Made by a program: the position numbers and the translations under genes
Notes under the pieces: generated by a model
What the model was told of the DNA's origin: nothing
Databases searched by the model: none
Seen by the model: the letters and a program-made list of their open reading frames with translations, nothing else
Origin: Siphonodentalium dalli
Taxonomy: Eukaryota > Mollusca > Scaphopoda > Gadilida > Siphonodentaliidae
NCBI GenBank assembly: GCA_032622095.1
Contig: CP136067.1
Location: 136,961,990 to 137,025,989 of the forward strand
Direction of reading: 5' to 3'
Length of the DNA: 64,000 nt
In this document: in pieces, positions 33,624 to 45,949 of the stretch
How positions within the stretch are numbered: position 1 is the first letter of the stretch
Layout of the letters: each line of letters starts with the position of its first letter

Positions 33624-34280
33624 TCGTTGTGTCTAAAATTGGCACCGCAATAACACAATATATTAAGTCACTCGACGTGAATTAACCATTTTTATTGAAT
33701 TTGCCGGAATTAGATTTAATCCGCGTTGCTTCAGAACTCAAGCGATATATTTTCGAGGACAATAAATTGAGCATGTCAGGTCTCGGCTGCCGATAACTCC
33801 CACGAACTCGAGACGGTTCCATCCCAATGCTGCCGAATCAGTTTATGTAATATATACCATTAAAATAACGTCCTAATATACATTGTAGTATAGCGTAGTA
33901 CAGAGCAGACCTAAATATATACTGTAGGACTATTCCTAAGTTTCCTCGTCACAGCATATCAGTGACGCTGAGTTGGCGACTCTCGCCATTGTAGTTTGTG
34001 ATAATTTTTCCCAAGTTCTCAAAATTGTGATAAATTCCCCTTATATAGAAAATATTTTCGGTTCGATTGCAATGGAATTTCACTGGGAATTGATTTGTCT
34101 GGATTTATCAAAATCTCACCGGAATCTGCAGATGGGTAAAATGTCAGCGAAAATACTGATAGAAATCCCACTTGGGCTCCCACAAATTTGAGTTATCTAG
34201 TTTGGGGACAATTGTGAAGTATGTTCACAAAATCCCATTCATATATACAGTTACCGCAGGTTGGATTATTCCTGTGATCA

Positions 34281-34477
34281 AAATCGCCACCTACCACAGC
34301 AGAATTATGGGTAACTTTTCAGGATTTAGTCGGAAATATGGCTTGTTGAAATTCATCGGAAAGCTCTCAGTGAGAGCTTTCCGATGAATGGCAACAAGCC
34401 ATATTTCCGACTAAATCCTGAAAAGTTACCCATAATTATGCTGTGGTTAAGGAGTCGATTAATTAGGGCATTACTGT
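34281..34477. mobile_element. Foldback element, family with 56301, diverged copy
   Basis: Inverted arms ACAGCAGAATTATGGGTAAC...TTCATCGGAAAGCTCTCA meet near 34371 and return. The right arm runs on through GGTTAAGGAGTCGATT, and the left arm is degraded outside the CACAGC word. The same element, better preserved, lies at 56301-56519. It is non-coding. Confidence 0.85.
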
Positions 34478-34892
34478 TGGTCGATTGGGCGTAGAGAGAT
34501 ATTTCGTGACAAGAATAAAATTCTCCGCAACCCCTGATGCATAACGTTCTTTGGTTGTAAACCCCCAACCGGAGCATGTTATATTAAAACAATGATATCT
34601 ATTCGCTTTGTTATATATATATACACCGAAGAGTAGTTAACTTGAAGAATGTTCGGATACTTTATGATGGATGTGTAGTAAAGACAGATCCGCGCCCATG
34701 TTGTTGGTTAACTTGTCATGTTAATAATATGAAAAACATATCATGCTTATTCTCTGACCAATTACAGATATTGAGAAGTAAAAGGATAAATATACACACA
34801 ATAATGAGAATGTAACAGCCTATGAATAATATACACATCATGAACTTCATGGTGTAAATATAGTCAACGTCTTCCTTACGTAGCAATATATT

Positions 34893-35075
34893 CATCATCA
34901 TCATCATCATCGTCGTCCTCGTCGTCATCATCATCTTCATCGTCATCATTATCATCACCACCATCATCATCATCATAATAATCATTATCATCATCATCGT
35001 AACAAATCATCATTAGCACATCATCATTATCATATCATCATAATCATCATCACCATCATCATCGTCGTCGTCCTC
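34893..35075. repeat. (CAT)n / (CGT)n trinucleotide repeat
   Basis: About 180 bp of CAT repeats with interspersed CGT, CTT and ATT triplets. The Met/Ile-rich minus-strand frame across it is an artefact of the repeat. A short (CAA)n run follows at about 35090. Confidence 0.95.
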
Positions 35076-35750
35076 TGAGACTATCACTACAACAACAACA
35101 ACAACACTGCATATTATTCATATGTGTTTAACTTAAGGTTTAGCAGTCGGGTGAAAGAACATAATCTATGCAGACAAGCCATATCTTCCAAGTTCAGCAT
35201 CTCATCTAAAATGACAATAGTTGCATGCTCTATGCTGGTATATTTGCTAGGCAGGAGACGATTTCTTTCCTAGCTAAGCCATTCACACTCTAATAGGTAA
35301 TGCAGTTCATCTCCGAGCTGTCGTTTATTACATGAGCGACAGCGTCTATTTAGTAAGTTTGTATCACTCCACCGATATTTCTCTATTGGCAAGCGATGGT
35401 TACCAGGTCAGGTATATACACCCCGAATTCCACTATTATAGTGGTATATGACCATTACCGTTTTGTGAATTTGATAAAAGGGGGATAATCCAAAATCATA
35501 TTTCACACAAAATATTCAAAATAAGTGTCGCACTAATTCGGCATCATACATATATTTTGTCCAGGATAATGATTAATCATGAGGGCACACGATAAAACCT
35601 ATTTCACACTCCGCTGCGATCAGGCCGGCGCTTGCATTGCGCTGAAAAATTATCAAAGCGCCAAGCTAAACGCATTGGTGACGCAGTTGACACTGGCTAG
35701 GACGGGAGAGGGTCCCCATGATCGCCCCTGAGTGCCAGAGCGCCGCGCTT

Positions 35751-35776
35751 GTTTTGTGCATGCACAAAACAAGCGC
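35751..35776. repeat. 26-bp perfect palindrome
   Basis: CTTGTTTTGTGCA followed by its exact complement, with no loop, inside the foldback complex. Confidence 0.85.
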
Positions 35777-35933
35777 AGAGGTTCGGCGTTCTGACCAGGG
35801 CGAAGTATACTGTCGCCGTGGCAGCGAAAAGCCAGCGATATGAGCGTCCCGTTGACGTAGCAAGGATGCATACAAGCTACTCGTGGTCGCAGTAAGAAAC
35901 TAATCTTGTCCTCTGCGACTGCAGTAAGCTTAA

Positions 35934-37241
35934 AACCCCTGTCACACTCCGCTGCGATCAGGCCGGTGCTTGCATTGCGCTGAAAAAGTACCAAAATATG
36001 AGTAACACGCAGGAGGAGCCCGGAAAACTATGCCACTTATCACGTTTTTATTGCGCTCTTATTACGACCCATTGTGTTTCTACTTTGTCAAGTCTCACCC
36101 TCTCACGCACTCTCACTGCTGCATCTAAGCTAAACTTCCTTAGTGCGTCCATGTCGCTGTCATTGTGTTGCTTGTACGTTCTCAATAAGTTTGCAAAACG
36201 TTCTCTGCATGTGTGGGAGCGGAGAGTATAAATAGCGCCTCCTGCGTGCTCCAGTCATAGTCAGTTTTTAGGTTGTGGGAATATACCCAACAATCCACAA
36301 TGGACTAGTTGTCCATGTTTCAATTATATATGTTTCGGATATATAGTGCTAATTTAAATTGAGCCTATGTTTCGATTCACCTTTCCACTATAGTATGATA
36401 GTGATAACGCGGAATTTCGTCAGGGAACAGCTAAGGAAAAAAAATAGATCGGCATAATATTTGCCCTTTTTTATTTTTGAATGGCATGACATATGGAGGC
36501 CGACAGCACCATTCTCATGGTTGCTTATGCCTGTTTACATGTAGCATATGTATACGAAATACATTGGATTCCATTCATGTGCCACTTCACGTGCACTATT
36601 CTTATTGCGTATTCCATGTTATATATGAGCCACATTCATGGCGGAATACATGTACATCGGATTCCAGTTTAAATTTGGGATCGTACTGTAAACCTGCTGC
36701 AAACGTTGGAAGAACGCCATTTGTCACGCTTGGACGTATAACGAAAGCCATATTTGCAGTGGCAACATCGTGTGGACATTCTATATATGATCGGGAACCA
36801 GTCCATAACACCACGTGGCAGCGCAATAAGAGCACAATAAGGTCGGGAGAGAGACGAAAGAGATGATGTCTTGATGCGACCATGAGTAGCTTGTATGCAT
36901 CCTTGCTACGTCAACGGGACGCTCACATCGCTCGCTTTTCGTGGCCACAAACTTATTGAGAACGTACAAGCAACACAGTGACAGCCACTTGGACGCACTA
37001 AGGACGTTTATAGCGTAGATGAAGCACAGTGAGAGCGCGTGAGAGCGTGAGACTTGACAAAGTAGGAACGCAATGGGTCGTAATAAGAGCGCAATAAAAA
37101 CGTGGTAAACGGAATAGGAGAATACCTTGTTTTAACATTTTGGACAGTTTTCCGCGCTCCTCCTGCGTGTTACTCATATTTTGTTACATTTTCAGCGCAA
37201 TGCAAGCGCCGGCCTGACCGCAGCGGTGTGTGGCAGGGGCT
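35934..37241. mobile_element. 1.3-kb nested foldback element
   Basis: The left arm begins AACCCCTGTCACACTCCGC and the right arm's complement begins AGCCCCTGCCACACACCGC. Matching continues through GATCAGGCCGG, AACACGCAGGAGGAG and GTACGTTCTCAATAAGTTTG for about 300 bp. The flanks are TTAA (35930-35933) and TTAG/TTTA at 37242-37245, compatible with a TTAA target with one substitution. A direct partial repeat of its left end lies at 35594-35930. It encodes no recognisable protein. The outer part of the right arm also matches 35835-35890 in inverse orientation. Confidence 0.7.
36227..36263 (+). promoter_or_regulatory. TATA box plus initiator-like site
   Basis: TATAAATAG at 36227 is followed 28-34 bp downstream by TCATAG and TCAGTT, which resemble the animal initiator (TCAKTY). 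This would be correct core-promoter spacing. It lies at the inner end of the left foldback arm. No convincing ORF follows, so function is speculative. Confidence 0.25.
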
Positions 37242-38204
37242 TTAGGAACTCAATAAGCATTCAACTAGTTTAAATGTTGTTACGAAGGAGCGATTAAGTC
37301 ATCCTGTTATTGTCATTTATAAAAGCATAATTAGTAATATTATTGAATAATAAAGCTGGCGCAAAAGATTGCACAAGGAATTTTCTCGGAATACTGTTCA
37401 TTCGCTGCGATATTGTTTGGCTGTGCAATGGTATGCGCCGTCTTCTATTCCCGACTCATATAAAGGAAATATGAATATGTTGTGGTCATATACCACTGTT
37501 ATAGTGGAATACCACTATAATAGTGGAATTTGGGATGTACCTGACATGGTTACACGTACGAAATTGGCCAAAAGTTATTATGTTCTTAGTATTAAAATAA
37601 TCCCAAGTATCTTTCGAATTTAAAAAGTTTGAAAATATTATAGGTATTTCCTCGGCTAGGTTTTTCTGTGCCAGATATGCAGATGGCTCGAAATTGATTA
37701 TTCAGACTTTATTTGAAATAAAGTGCCTTTTGTTCTGACATGTAATATAACCAACCGATGAATCTGCCCAGATTGTTTTATGATACGGTATCTTTAATTT
37801 CTCTATCCATTGAAACTTTGCTTGCCCAGCTTCACATATTTTCAGGGCCAGTTGATATAGAATCTTACATAATCGGCCTTGCTCCATATTCTTAACTTTT
37901 ATCCAGTATTTCACAATACTCAAGTTCATAGTGTACTCTATGCATGGGTAGTCTATCGCTCTCATCGTATAACATATAACTATGGGTAGATAATTTAAGA
38001 TGGAGAACGTGTTTCGGGAATCTGTTATGTATATTTTCTAAAATCTCCCGATCCCCAAACTTCACAACAGTACAACATAATCGGTAATACTTGCGCATCA
38101 ACCAATTCGAACATGTTTCTAACCGACAAGCAGTGAAATAAATAACAGAATACACTGCTTTAGTTGCTTTAGTTGCTTTAGTCACCAATACCTTCTTTGC
38201 TGTG

Positions 38205-38737
38205 CTGGACCAAAATTTACTTTTGCCAAATAATTTGCCAAATGAAAATATTTTTTGCAAATTATTTTAGCATTATTTTGCCAAATGCTATCCCTGATGG
38301 TATCATTTTCTGCAACCTTAGGTCTTATGTTACGACACTCGTGGTTTGAACGACTTTTGACATCGATAGAAAAGCAGTTAGTTAATAATTAATTATACTC
38401 GCATCTCTATTGTGGCGTATCATATAACAATAAGGACAATACAACGGTAGAAGGGTTCCTTCATCAGAAGGGCACATCACAGGAGGATTAGCTATGTAAA
38501 CACTACCACCACACTAAATATATACTAGTAATCCCCCAACTATCGGTACTAATGCTATGAGATTGACTATATCTTAACTTAGAGGTGTTGACTTTTTCTA
38601 AACCTTATAAAACACCACTAATATAATATGAATGACCAATATTTTTCAACTTTCTTGAGGAATTAAAAAGTGACTTGCCAAAACTTTTGCCAAATGAAAA
38701 TATTTTTTGGCAAATTTGGCAAGTGGCAGCGCGAACC
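38205..38737. mobile_element. MITE inserted in the RT pseudogene
   Basis: CTGTG flanks both sides (38200-38204 and 38738-38742). Deleting the element restores the GIIHT/AKKVLV coding order of the host pseudogene. The right end's complement reads GGTTCGCGCTGCC, matching the left end of the relative at 27509. Internal TTTTGCCAAAT words occur in both orientations near the two ends. It is non-coding. Confidence 0.75.
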
Positions 38738-38845
38738 CTGTGTATGATCCCGATTTGGTGTATTATACCAAGATAGTTAAAATTCTTTACAACTTCAATT
38801 TCCTCACAGTTGTTAACAATAAGATGACATTCTAACCACGGCAAT

Positions 38846-38937
38846 TTCCCATCGTTTAATGGGGAAGCAGATTAAAAAAATATTGCCGATACAACTTTTT
38901 ATTATAATATGCTTCCCCATTAAATAGTGGGAAAATG
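38846..38937. repeat. 92-bp mini-foldback
   Basis: TTCCCATCGTTTAATGGGGA on the left and its near-complement TCCCCATTAAATAGTGGGAA on the right enclose a loop of about 40 bp. It sits at the boundary where recognisable RT coding sequence stops. Confidence 0.7.
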
Positions 38938-39558
38938 CTGTGGCGTAGAAAGTTATATGAATCGCCTGGACCGAGGCGATGAATAACACTCACGGTGGGG
39001 AATCACGTGGTTTCGAGGTTGGTGAGAACCATGTATTCAAAATATGCAAACGCACAAAAACATAATATACGAGGAACTGGCACAAAACATAGCATTTGAC
39101 TGTTACAAGCATATATGCTAGTTTATTTTTAAAACAAGTTGATACCCCACCGTAACACAATGGTATTACCCACTCGGATATCACTTCCGGTTTATAGCGG
39201 CGAATCACATTAAGTTTCAACGCGTATCAATAAAGGGCGGACTATTTTTCCATTTTGACGTTTAGAAAAAGCGTTTCCCTTGGATTTTTCGTCTGTCCTA
39301 TATCATTGTAAATAATTGTTATCATTAAATTGTGTATACATTCATTTCGCGCATCGTTTCAGAATAAAACAATGAGAACTATTTCTTTAGGCGGAAGTTA
39401 TTTAATGGTGATAAAATCAGCCGATGCCTGGGATATAACCATTGCCGCCTCTCTAAGTTCTCTAACAATTTGCAGTGAAATGTAGACCAAACTAGCAGTT
39501 TTTGGAAATTTATAACGTATCGCATATAATAAAAAAGTACACCTATGCCTGCCTATGC

Positions 39559-39668
39559 TGGGTTTTGGTAGAATACCCGGGTTATCTCATTCGTGGCTAG
39601 ACGGAAAAACATAATTTCACCGTAGCCTCCTATGCATGAGATAATCCAGGTATTCAACCAAAACCCGT
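39559..39668. repeat. Inverted repeat with about 32-bp arms
   Basis: GGGTTTTGGTAGAATACC at 39559 and its imperfect complement at about 39650 (GGTATTCAACCAAAACCC), plus ATCTCAT/ATGAGAT inside. The loop is about 45 bp. Confidence 0.7.
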
Positions 39669-39699
39669 AGATATTTTCTATTTATCGCCAATTATTATC

Positions 39700-41100
39700 A
39701 AAATATAAATGTAGGCATCACCATGAGTCAATAGTGTTGTTCAAAGTTGGCAGAGCGGGGCCAGTACCAGGTACCTGTGTTGTATATATAACTATATACA
39801 GCTTTGATGGCAAAGTTAGGTGTCATGATTTGCTCATAATTTCCACATTCGTTTTTGTCTCTATATTTTCCACAGATATCATGGACAGCAATATATAGGG
39901 TTAATGACACTCGCAACAACTCATCGCGGATACTTCAAAAAACCGGACACCGAACAGATTGGTTTTCAGGAGATTTTGGCTTTAAAATTTAACAACTTCG
40001 CAAAATGATGACCGAATTAAATCACTTGAACACTTATATCTTCTCAACTGTCACATTTATATGGGGACGGGTATCACGACGTTCATAGTGATATAGTAAA
40101 CCTGATACATAGCTCATTTGTTCAATTCGATGTGAGACATCTTGCTGCCATTTTCAAACAATTTATGACGTAAATTCCCGGCCATGCACGAATGACGCGT
40201 TGGGTGGGGAGATAGGGACACCATAATTGATAAAACCGTGTTGGTTACAAAATTTCCTCTTAACTTATATTAGGCCTTTACACGATACGATGGATCTACT
40301 GGTGTTGTTTGAAGATGTCCTTGCTCAAATATTATTTGATAGAAACGTTTCCGGACAAGTGTCATGGGCTCATATCTATTATTTTATACACCGGAAACTA
40401 TATAAAACGGATAGGAAGTGACATATCATATTTAACCTGGGCAACGCGGCGATTCACCGTGCAAAAGTATGCAATATTAGCATATTATGATGCGTAATTT
40501 AATAGTCTCTTGTTACGTTCATGACTTCGCAGTCTTTTCGTTGACATCCGTGGGTGGAAATATTAAATATTAGAGATCACCAGTCCCAGTTGACAACATA
40601 AAACTAACACATATATATACATAAAACAACCACATGTGCGTTTTTAACATGAGAAGATAATTAAATCGGTTCTATTGACGTTTTGACAGTCAGATCCACA
40701 TCGATATCGAATTTCAAAACAGGAAATTTGAACACGTTTCGACAATTTTGTCAGCCTCGCAAAATGCCAATTATATGTTACTCGAAATAGTCACTCGGAA
40801 TCTGTTCCTGTTCCTGTTTTGAAATAACTCCGCCTACTGGCCAATGAGTTTTCCGATTGACTGAGCCATATATCCTATGTATATATATCTGTTCCTGGCA
40901 GCTAGATTTCGCCTGGAACAAATGTCAATCATTTTTCAAAGTTTTTTCAGAAATGTGTTAATAAAAGCATCCTATATGTGCCAGAAATGGGTACAGTGAT
41001 TGAAACTCTTCCCATTTCTGTAAATATTTGGCAGTGATATAGCGTAATTTGTGAGAAATCATCGACATATATTCTACAAAGAATCTGTTACGTTCTTCGG
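39700..41100. other. Unassigned stretch
   Basis: No element ends or RNA genes were recognised. Small ORFs here are within chance expectation. Confidence 0.5.
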
Positions 41101-41104
41101 GGTG

Positions 41105-41480
41105 CCATTTTCCTATTCACTGCTCAACATTCCTTGCCAATTATACGCTTAGTTCTCTAAAGTGATGTCTATATGTTGCAATATACATGAAGGGGGGAGG
41201 CTATGCTTTCGAATTATATATAATATGTATTGTTTGATTACGTCAAACGCGAGAATATTAAGTTTATATCTCTTTTCCTCATTCCTGTTACTCCGAAACA
41301 TTTACGTTTTTCAAATTTCCGATTTATCGCTCGACGTTCCTTGTCCATTATACGCTTAATTCTCAAAGTAGTGTTTAAATGTTGCGATATTCATGAAGGG
41401 GGAGGCTATGCTTTCGAATGATGTATAATATGCATAAAACGCGAGAAATGGAGCGAAGACATACATGTACATGTATGTTC
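41105..41480. repeat. Two inverted satellite units
   Basis: The complement of the 15.9-kb satellite unit occurs twice, marked by TTCCTTGCCAATTATACGCT at about 41130 and TTCCTTGTCCATTATACGCT at about 41337. The second shows the intact TTAA-containing site (GTGTTTAAATGTTGC) that is split by a MITE at 17.2 kb. Confidence 0.8.
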
Positions 41481-41484
41481 CTCA

Positions 41485-42380
41485 TTCCTGTTACTCCAAA
41501 TAGTCATTCTGTTACTCGGAAGTTATTCCTGTTCCTGGTTCCGTTCCTGTTACTCCAAATAGTGAATCCCTACTATAACTAGAATGCACTCAGTGGAGGT
41601 GCCTATACTTGCACCCTTCACAGGTGTGGCCTATTTGTGGTGTCTTGCCAAGACATATTTGAACCACGGGTGCTGGGCCCTCTTTTGAATGACGTAATGG
41701 ATAATATTCGAAGCAAAGGGTATTCGATAAAAACAAAATCGACGAGGCGCTTCGCCGAGTTGATTCTTGACCGAAAACCAGATGCTGAGAATATTATCTA
41801 ACTTAAAACCCACCCATCGAACTGTCATTGGAGCCAACTATCAAATACAGCTGTGTCTTGATTACCTGAGTATACCCAACAGTTCGACACGGACAGTGAT
41901 TGTTGTCCGCGGCGAAAAGTAACACATTTCAATTATTATTTAATTCGAATCCGGACTCGACAGTTGAGGGACGTTTCCTCCGAAGTTTGCCGTTGCGCTG
42001 TGCGATCTATATATATATATATTTCCATCCAATTTTATTTGTTGATTTTTTTCGTTGCTGACTTAAAGATACCCCACCCAATTCGACATCAAATAAGTAA
42101 ACATTACATACGACATTTATCAGGCAAATAAAACATGAACAATAGTGGTAATCGACGATGGTCGTTATACATATGTATCACCAATAGAGCTCCACACTAA
42201 TCATCCAAACTAATGTTATCAGAATGAGCATAAATAGCATATTTCGAAAATGCTCTTCAATTTTCATCGTTGATTGGTAATGGAGTAAAAAAGCTCTTTA
42301 TAAAATCTGATTTAGCGAATATTCTGGCGTCGAACAACACGAAACCTGGTAAAACTGCCTCATTCAGAAGTCGAAAGCAT
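41485..42380. other. Unassigned stretch
   Basis: I see only a short (TA)n run near 42005 and AT-rich sequence leading to the 3' end of the minus-strand retrotransposon. Confidence 0.5.
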
Positions 42381-42382
42381 GC

Positions 42383-45300
42383 AATTCAATTCTTTATTCT
42401 CATGACCTATAATACATAGGTATCGAGATAACATTTGTACACTATTTACATATATCATGGTACATATATAAGCATATTATACACATTATTATAAATAAAT
42501 ATAAATAAACACATTATAAATAAATACCAATAAACACATTATAAATAAATATAATAGCACTGTCATTGCTATATATATAACATTATTCATTAATAGTAAT
42601 AATATATCTAGAAGTGAACATATACATTTTGTGCACACATACACACAAAGAGTTAGTTATCAGTGTATCAATACTACATATTCAAGTTATCTTTATAATA
42701 CCATATGGAGTATTACAATCGCTTCAATATTTTATATTATAATCATTCAATATTCGATAGTTCGCGGTTAACAATTTTAATAAAATCACATAGTCGTCGT
42801 AGGCTTGTTGGATTTTTCTGATTAAGTAGTTCGCTCATAGTGATTGTATTGGGGCGTTTGTCCGATAGCATTGTTAATAAACGGCGCCTGGCTTTAGATA
42901 AGCTTTCGCACTCGAGAAGGTAGTGGAACTCGTCTCCAATTTTACCGGATTTGAAGAGTTGGCATACACGATCGGATTGTTCGGAGTTTCTCCAACGGCC
43001 TATTTCAATCGGGAGTCGATGATTGCTTGTTCTAAATTTACACAAGATGAAACGATTTGCTATGTTGAGTGTTACAAGATAATTTTCGAATGACAAATCG
43101 TGCTTGAAAATTCTATATATGCGGCCTCGGCTCGAGTTGTTTAAGTCCGTTTCCCATGATTTTCTAAACTTGGATATTAAACTACATTTCATGTATGAGA
43201 TAAGTTGGTTGCTATCCGGTATCTGTTCCATGTGCCAATAGAGTATTTGTCCGTTGTCTTCTAATATATTATAAACTTTATGTAACCAGGGGAATCTGTC
43301 GTCGTTTATATCGAACATCGAATGTGCTAGTTTGAAAATTAGCTTTTGATATCTACCGCCGTTACTGTTCATGATCTTACTCCAGAACTTCATCATTCTT
43401 GTATATATCTGTATCTGCAATGGTAGTCTTCCACATTCCCCGTACACCATATAATTTGGGGTTGATGGCCTAAGTTTAAGGACGTGTTTAAGAAATGTAC
43501 GGTGGACTTTTTACAGAACATCATTGTTGCCAAACCCCCATACTTCACAACCATATAGCAATATCGGGGTAACATGCAAATCGAACAAGTCCAGTTGATT
43601 TTTAACAGAAAGGCAGTGTTTGCGTGATTTCCCGATTAAGGAGTACATGGCACGAGTGGCTTTTTCTACCAATGTTTTTTTCGCCATCGTAAAGGAGCCG
43701 GTTTTACAAAATATTATGCCAAGGTAATTAAAATTGTTAACGGTATCAATTTTCTTCCCTTTAAACAGAAACGAGACTTTCTTGGATAGACTCGCTTTAG
43801 ATAAATTTAATATTTTTGTTTTATCCACATTGACTGTTAATTTCCATTGACTACAATATTTTTCAAAAATATCGAGTTGTTGCTGTAACCCTTTAGGTGT
43901 TTCCGCCATAATAACTGTATCGTCGGCGTAAAGAATCATGAATATCTTCAAATAGTAGTTCAATTTGTCACCTATCTCCGCGTCTACAGTTTTCAGTCCC
44001 ACTGTGCAGTTTTCAAGGAAAAATTCTTCCAAATCATTCAAATACAAGGAAAACAACAGTTCTCACCTTGGCGAACCCGCGCATAACATGGAAAATAAGC
44101 TGATAGCTCGCCATTTACACGGACACATGATTTCACATGGTTATACATGTTGACGATGACCCTAAACAATTTACCATTGATTCCACTTTTTACAATTTTG
44201 GACCAGAGCCCCTGTCTCCACACGGTATCAAAGGCTTTCTGGAAGTCAACAAACGCACATATTAGTTTCTTTTTCAAATTTCTACTAATTTCGAACAACA
44301 AATGTAGCACAAATATATTGTCGAGGGTTGAATAATTTTTTCTGAAACCAGTCTGGTTTTCTGAGAGTATTTCATATTTTTCGACATATTGTGTGAGCCT
44401 ATTTGACAATATCTTTGTAAATAACTTACCAAAACAACTCAAGATCGTTATCGGCCTATAATTACCTGGGTCACTTAAATTTCCTTTGTTTTTATAGAGA
44501 GGGACAATCGTTCCAGTTACCCAGTCTTCGGGTATGAGACCAGTATCCAGTATGATATTAAATAACTTACGGTATATGCTGACAAAGACTTCGGATGAGG
44601 CAATGATATACTCATTGACAATGCGGTCGTGGCCTGATGATTTATTGTTTTTCAAAGTATTAATCGACTGTTGTATTTCGAACTCGGTAATTGGCATGTT
44701 TAGTTCAGGGTTAGCATCAATGCTAAAGTATGCCTTTATAGTTCTCTCTACAGCAGGGTTATCATCGTGTCTAATAGCGTTGACATCGCGAAAATAATTA
44801 GCTAAGTCATCTAAATTAACACCAATACGATTAGAGTTACTGTCCCTGAGCCTTTTCCAAAATTGTTTTGGATTACTTCGCTGCATGGACGTCATTTCAT
44901 AAGTCACAAGATCACGGTGCGATTTAATTGCTTTATCCATCTCTGATTTATAAGAGCGTGCAGCGGCTTTCATTTCTCGGTCGGAACTGGCTGACCGCAA
45001 TCTATGGTTCTCCCTTGTAGCTTTGCGGTATAACTTGCGTGCATTACGACACGCATCATTGAACCATGGTTTGGTCTTGATTGACGCGCGTGGTCGTGAC
45101 TTTTTATTATATACACCTAAAGTCTCCACAGCGGCTGTTGTCATAACGTTGGCGATTGAACTAGTCAGTTCGTGTATCGTGCCTGGGTTAATATCTTCTA
45201 CATTGATCACATCTAACAAGTGCCCTATTCCAGCAATGTCGTGGTAGTTAATATTTGCGATAAATTCTAAGCGTTTTTCTGGGTCCCATCTTTTTACACT

Positions 45301-45945
45301 ATTTTCGCAGCTAGACGATAGATCTTCAAAATTCTCGCATGTGCGGATATCGTTAAATTTTAAGGTAGTTATAATGCCACAATGAATATCTGAAGTCAGT
45401 GGATTAAAAGGAAGTACCCGGAAGTCTGATATATAAGGCAGTGCTGCAGCATGGCATATGATATAGTCAATAAGGGACGACGCTCGGCTTGTCACTGCGC
45501 CGTAACCACTATCACTTCCTGCTCTACCATTCAAGATAACAAATTCATTATGTCGACACAAATCTAGCAGTAGGGTCCCATATACGTTTTTGGATAGATC
45601 TTGACTATGTCTATGTACAGGCATACAAGTCATATTCAGATAAAACAGCTGCTCTGAAAACAGAAAGGAATCAGGGGTGCATTGGAACTCTTCGAAATTT
45701 TCATCAATAATGTTGATATCAGTGGAACATGCTGTACGCGCATTGAAGTCGCCTGTTAGGAAAATGTTATTTGTGCGATTAGCTAAAGTGCAGTAGTCAC
45801 TTTCAATTTCGATGAATGCGTCTTTTGAAGTGTAACTACTTCCTTCTGGAGGTATGTATACTTCCATGATATCATATCTGAAGATCATGAGAGGAGTCTT
45901 AATTTTTCTTGATTCATGAAATTTTATGATTATTTTCACTTAGAA
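42383..45945 (-). mobile_element. Non-LTR retrotransposon, 5'-truncated copy
   Basis: About 3.5 kb on the minus strand. It contains most of an ORF2 (endonuclease, RT, C-terminal region) followed by an AT-rich 3' UTR of about 350 bp ending with AATAAA near 42390. The 5' end is cut inside the endonuclease at about 45940, and no ORF1 is present. 5' truncation is typical of target-primed reverse transcription. I saw no obvious flanking duplication. The clade is probably within the Jockey/CR1-related group, as inference. Confidence 0.85.
42743..45939 (-). pseudogene. Retrotransposon ORF2: APE endonuclease plus reverse transcriptase
   Basis: The first open part (45939-44038, 633 codons) carries the APE-type endonuclease: LTGDFNAR at residues 61-68, SLIDYIIC and LTSDIHCG. 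The RT fingers follow: NKSSGHDRI, NYRPITILSCFGKL, ENQTGFRK and CAFVDFQKAFDTVW. At RVRQGEN (about 44060) about 11 nt appear lost, shifting the frame. The palm motif then reads MILYADDTVI, so the catalytic Asp pair is intact, followed by VNNFNYLGI. An in-frame TAA at about 43512 interrupts the thumb, after which the frame continues to 42743 with NHRLPIEIGRW and IGDEFHYLLEC. The endonuclease N-terminus is missing. Two lesions in about 1060 codons indicate a fairly young but inactive copy. A much older relative lies at 35.1-38.9 kb. Confidence 0.9.
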
Positions 45946-45949
45946 ATAT

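Larger units (their letters stand above)
35403..37545. mobile_element. 2.1-kb foldback element with 7-bp target duplication
   Basis: ATGGTTA flanks both sides (35396-35402 and 37546-37552). Removing the element rejoins the NH|RLPIE coding context of the RT pseudogene. The inverted ends share GTCAGGTA and AATTCCACTATTATAGTGG. Most of the interior is a second foldback (35934-37241). No transposase motif was recognised. A 7-8-bp target duplication would suit hAT or a similar superfamily, as inference. Confidence 0.8.
35125..38865 (-). pseudogene. Decayed non-LTR reverse transcriptase, C-terminal part
   Basis: Reading on the minus strand from 38865, the frame gives EVVKNFNYLGII, then (after a MITE) AKKVLVTKAT, then KYWIKV..WIEKLK. 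After a foldback insertion it gives NHRLPIEKYRW, RRCRSCNKRQLGDELHYLLEC and LNLED..HRLCSF. These match, in order, the better copy at 42743-44056 (NNFNYLGII, KKTLVEKAT, NHRLPIEIGRW, IGDEFHYLLEC, LRRLCDF). Only the thumb/C-terminal half remains. The palm (YADD) and endonuclease are absent. Multiple frameshifts and stops make it non-functional. It dates the two insertions inside it. Confidence 0.8.

Noticed and set aside
34716..34997. Met/Ile-rich 93-codon minus-strand frame
   Set aside because: Translation of the CAT trinucleotide repeat.
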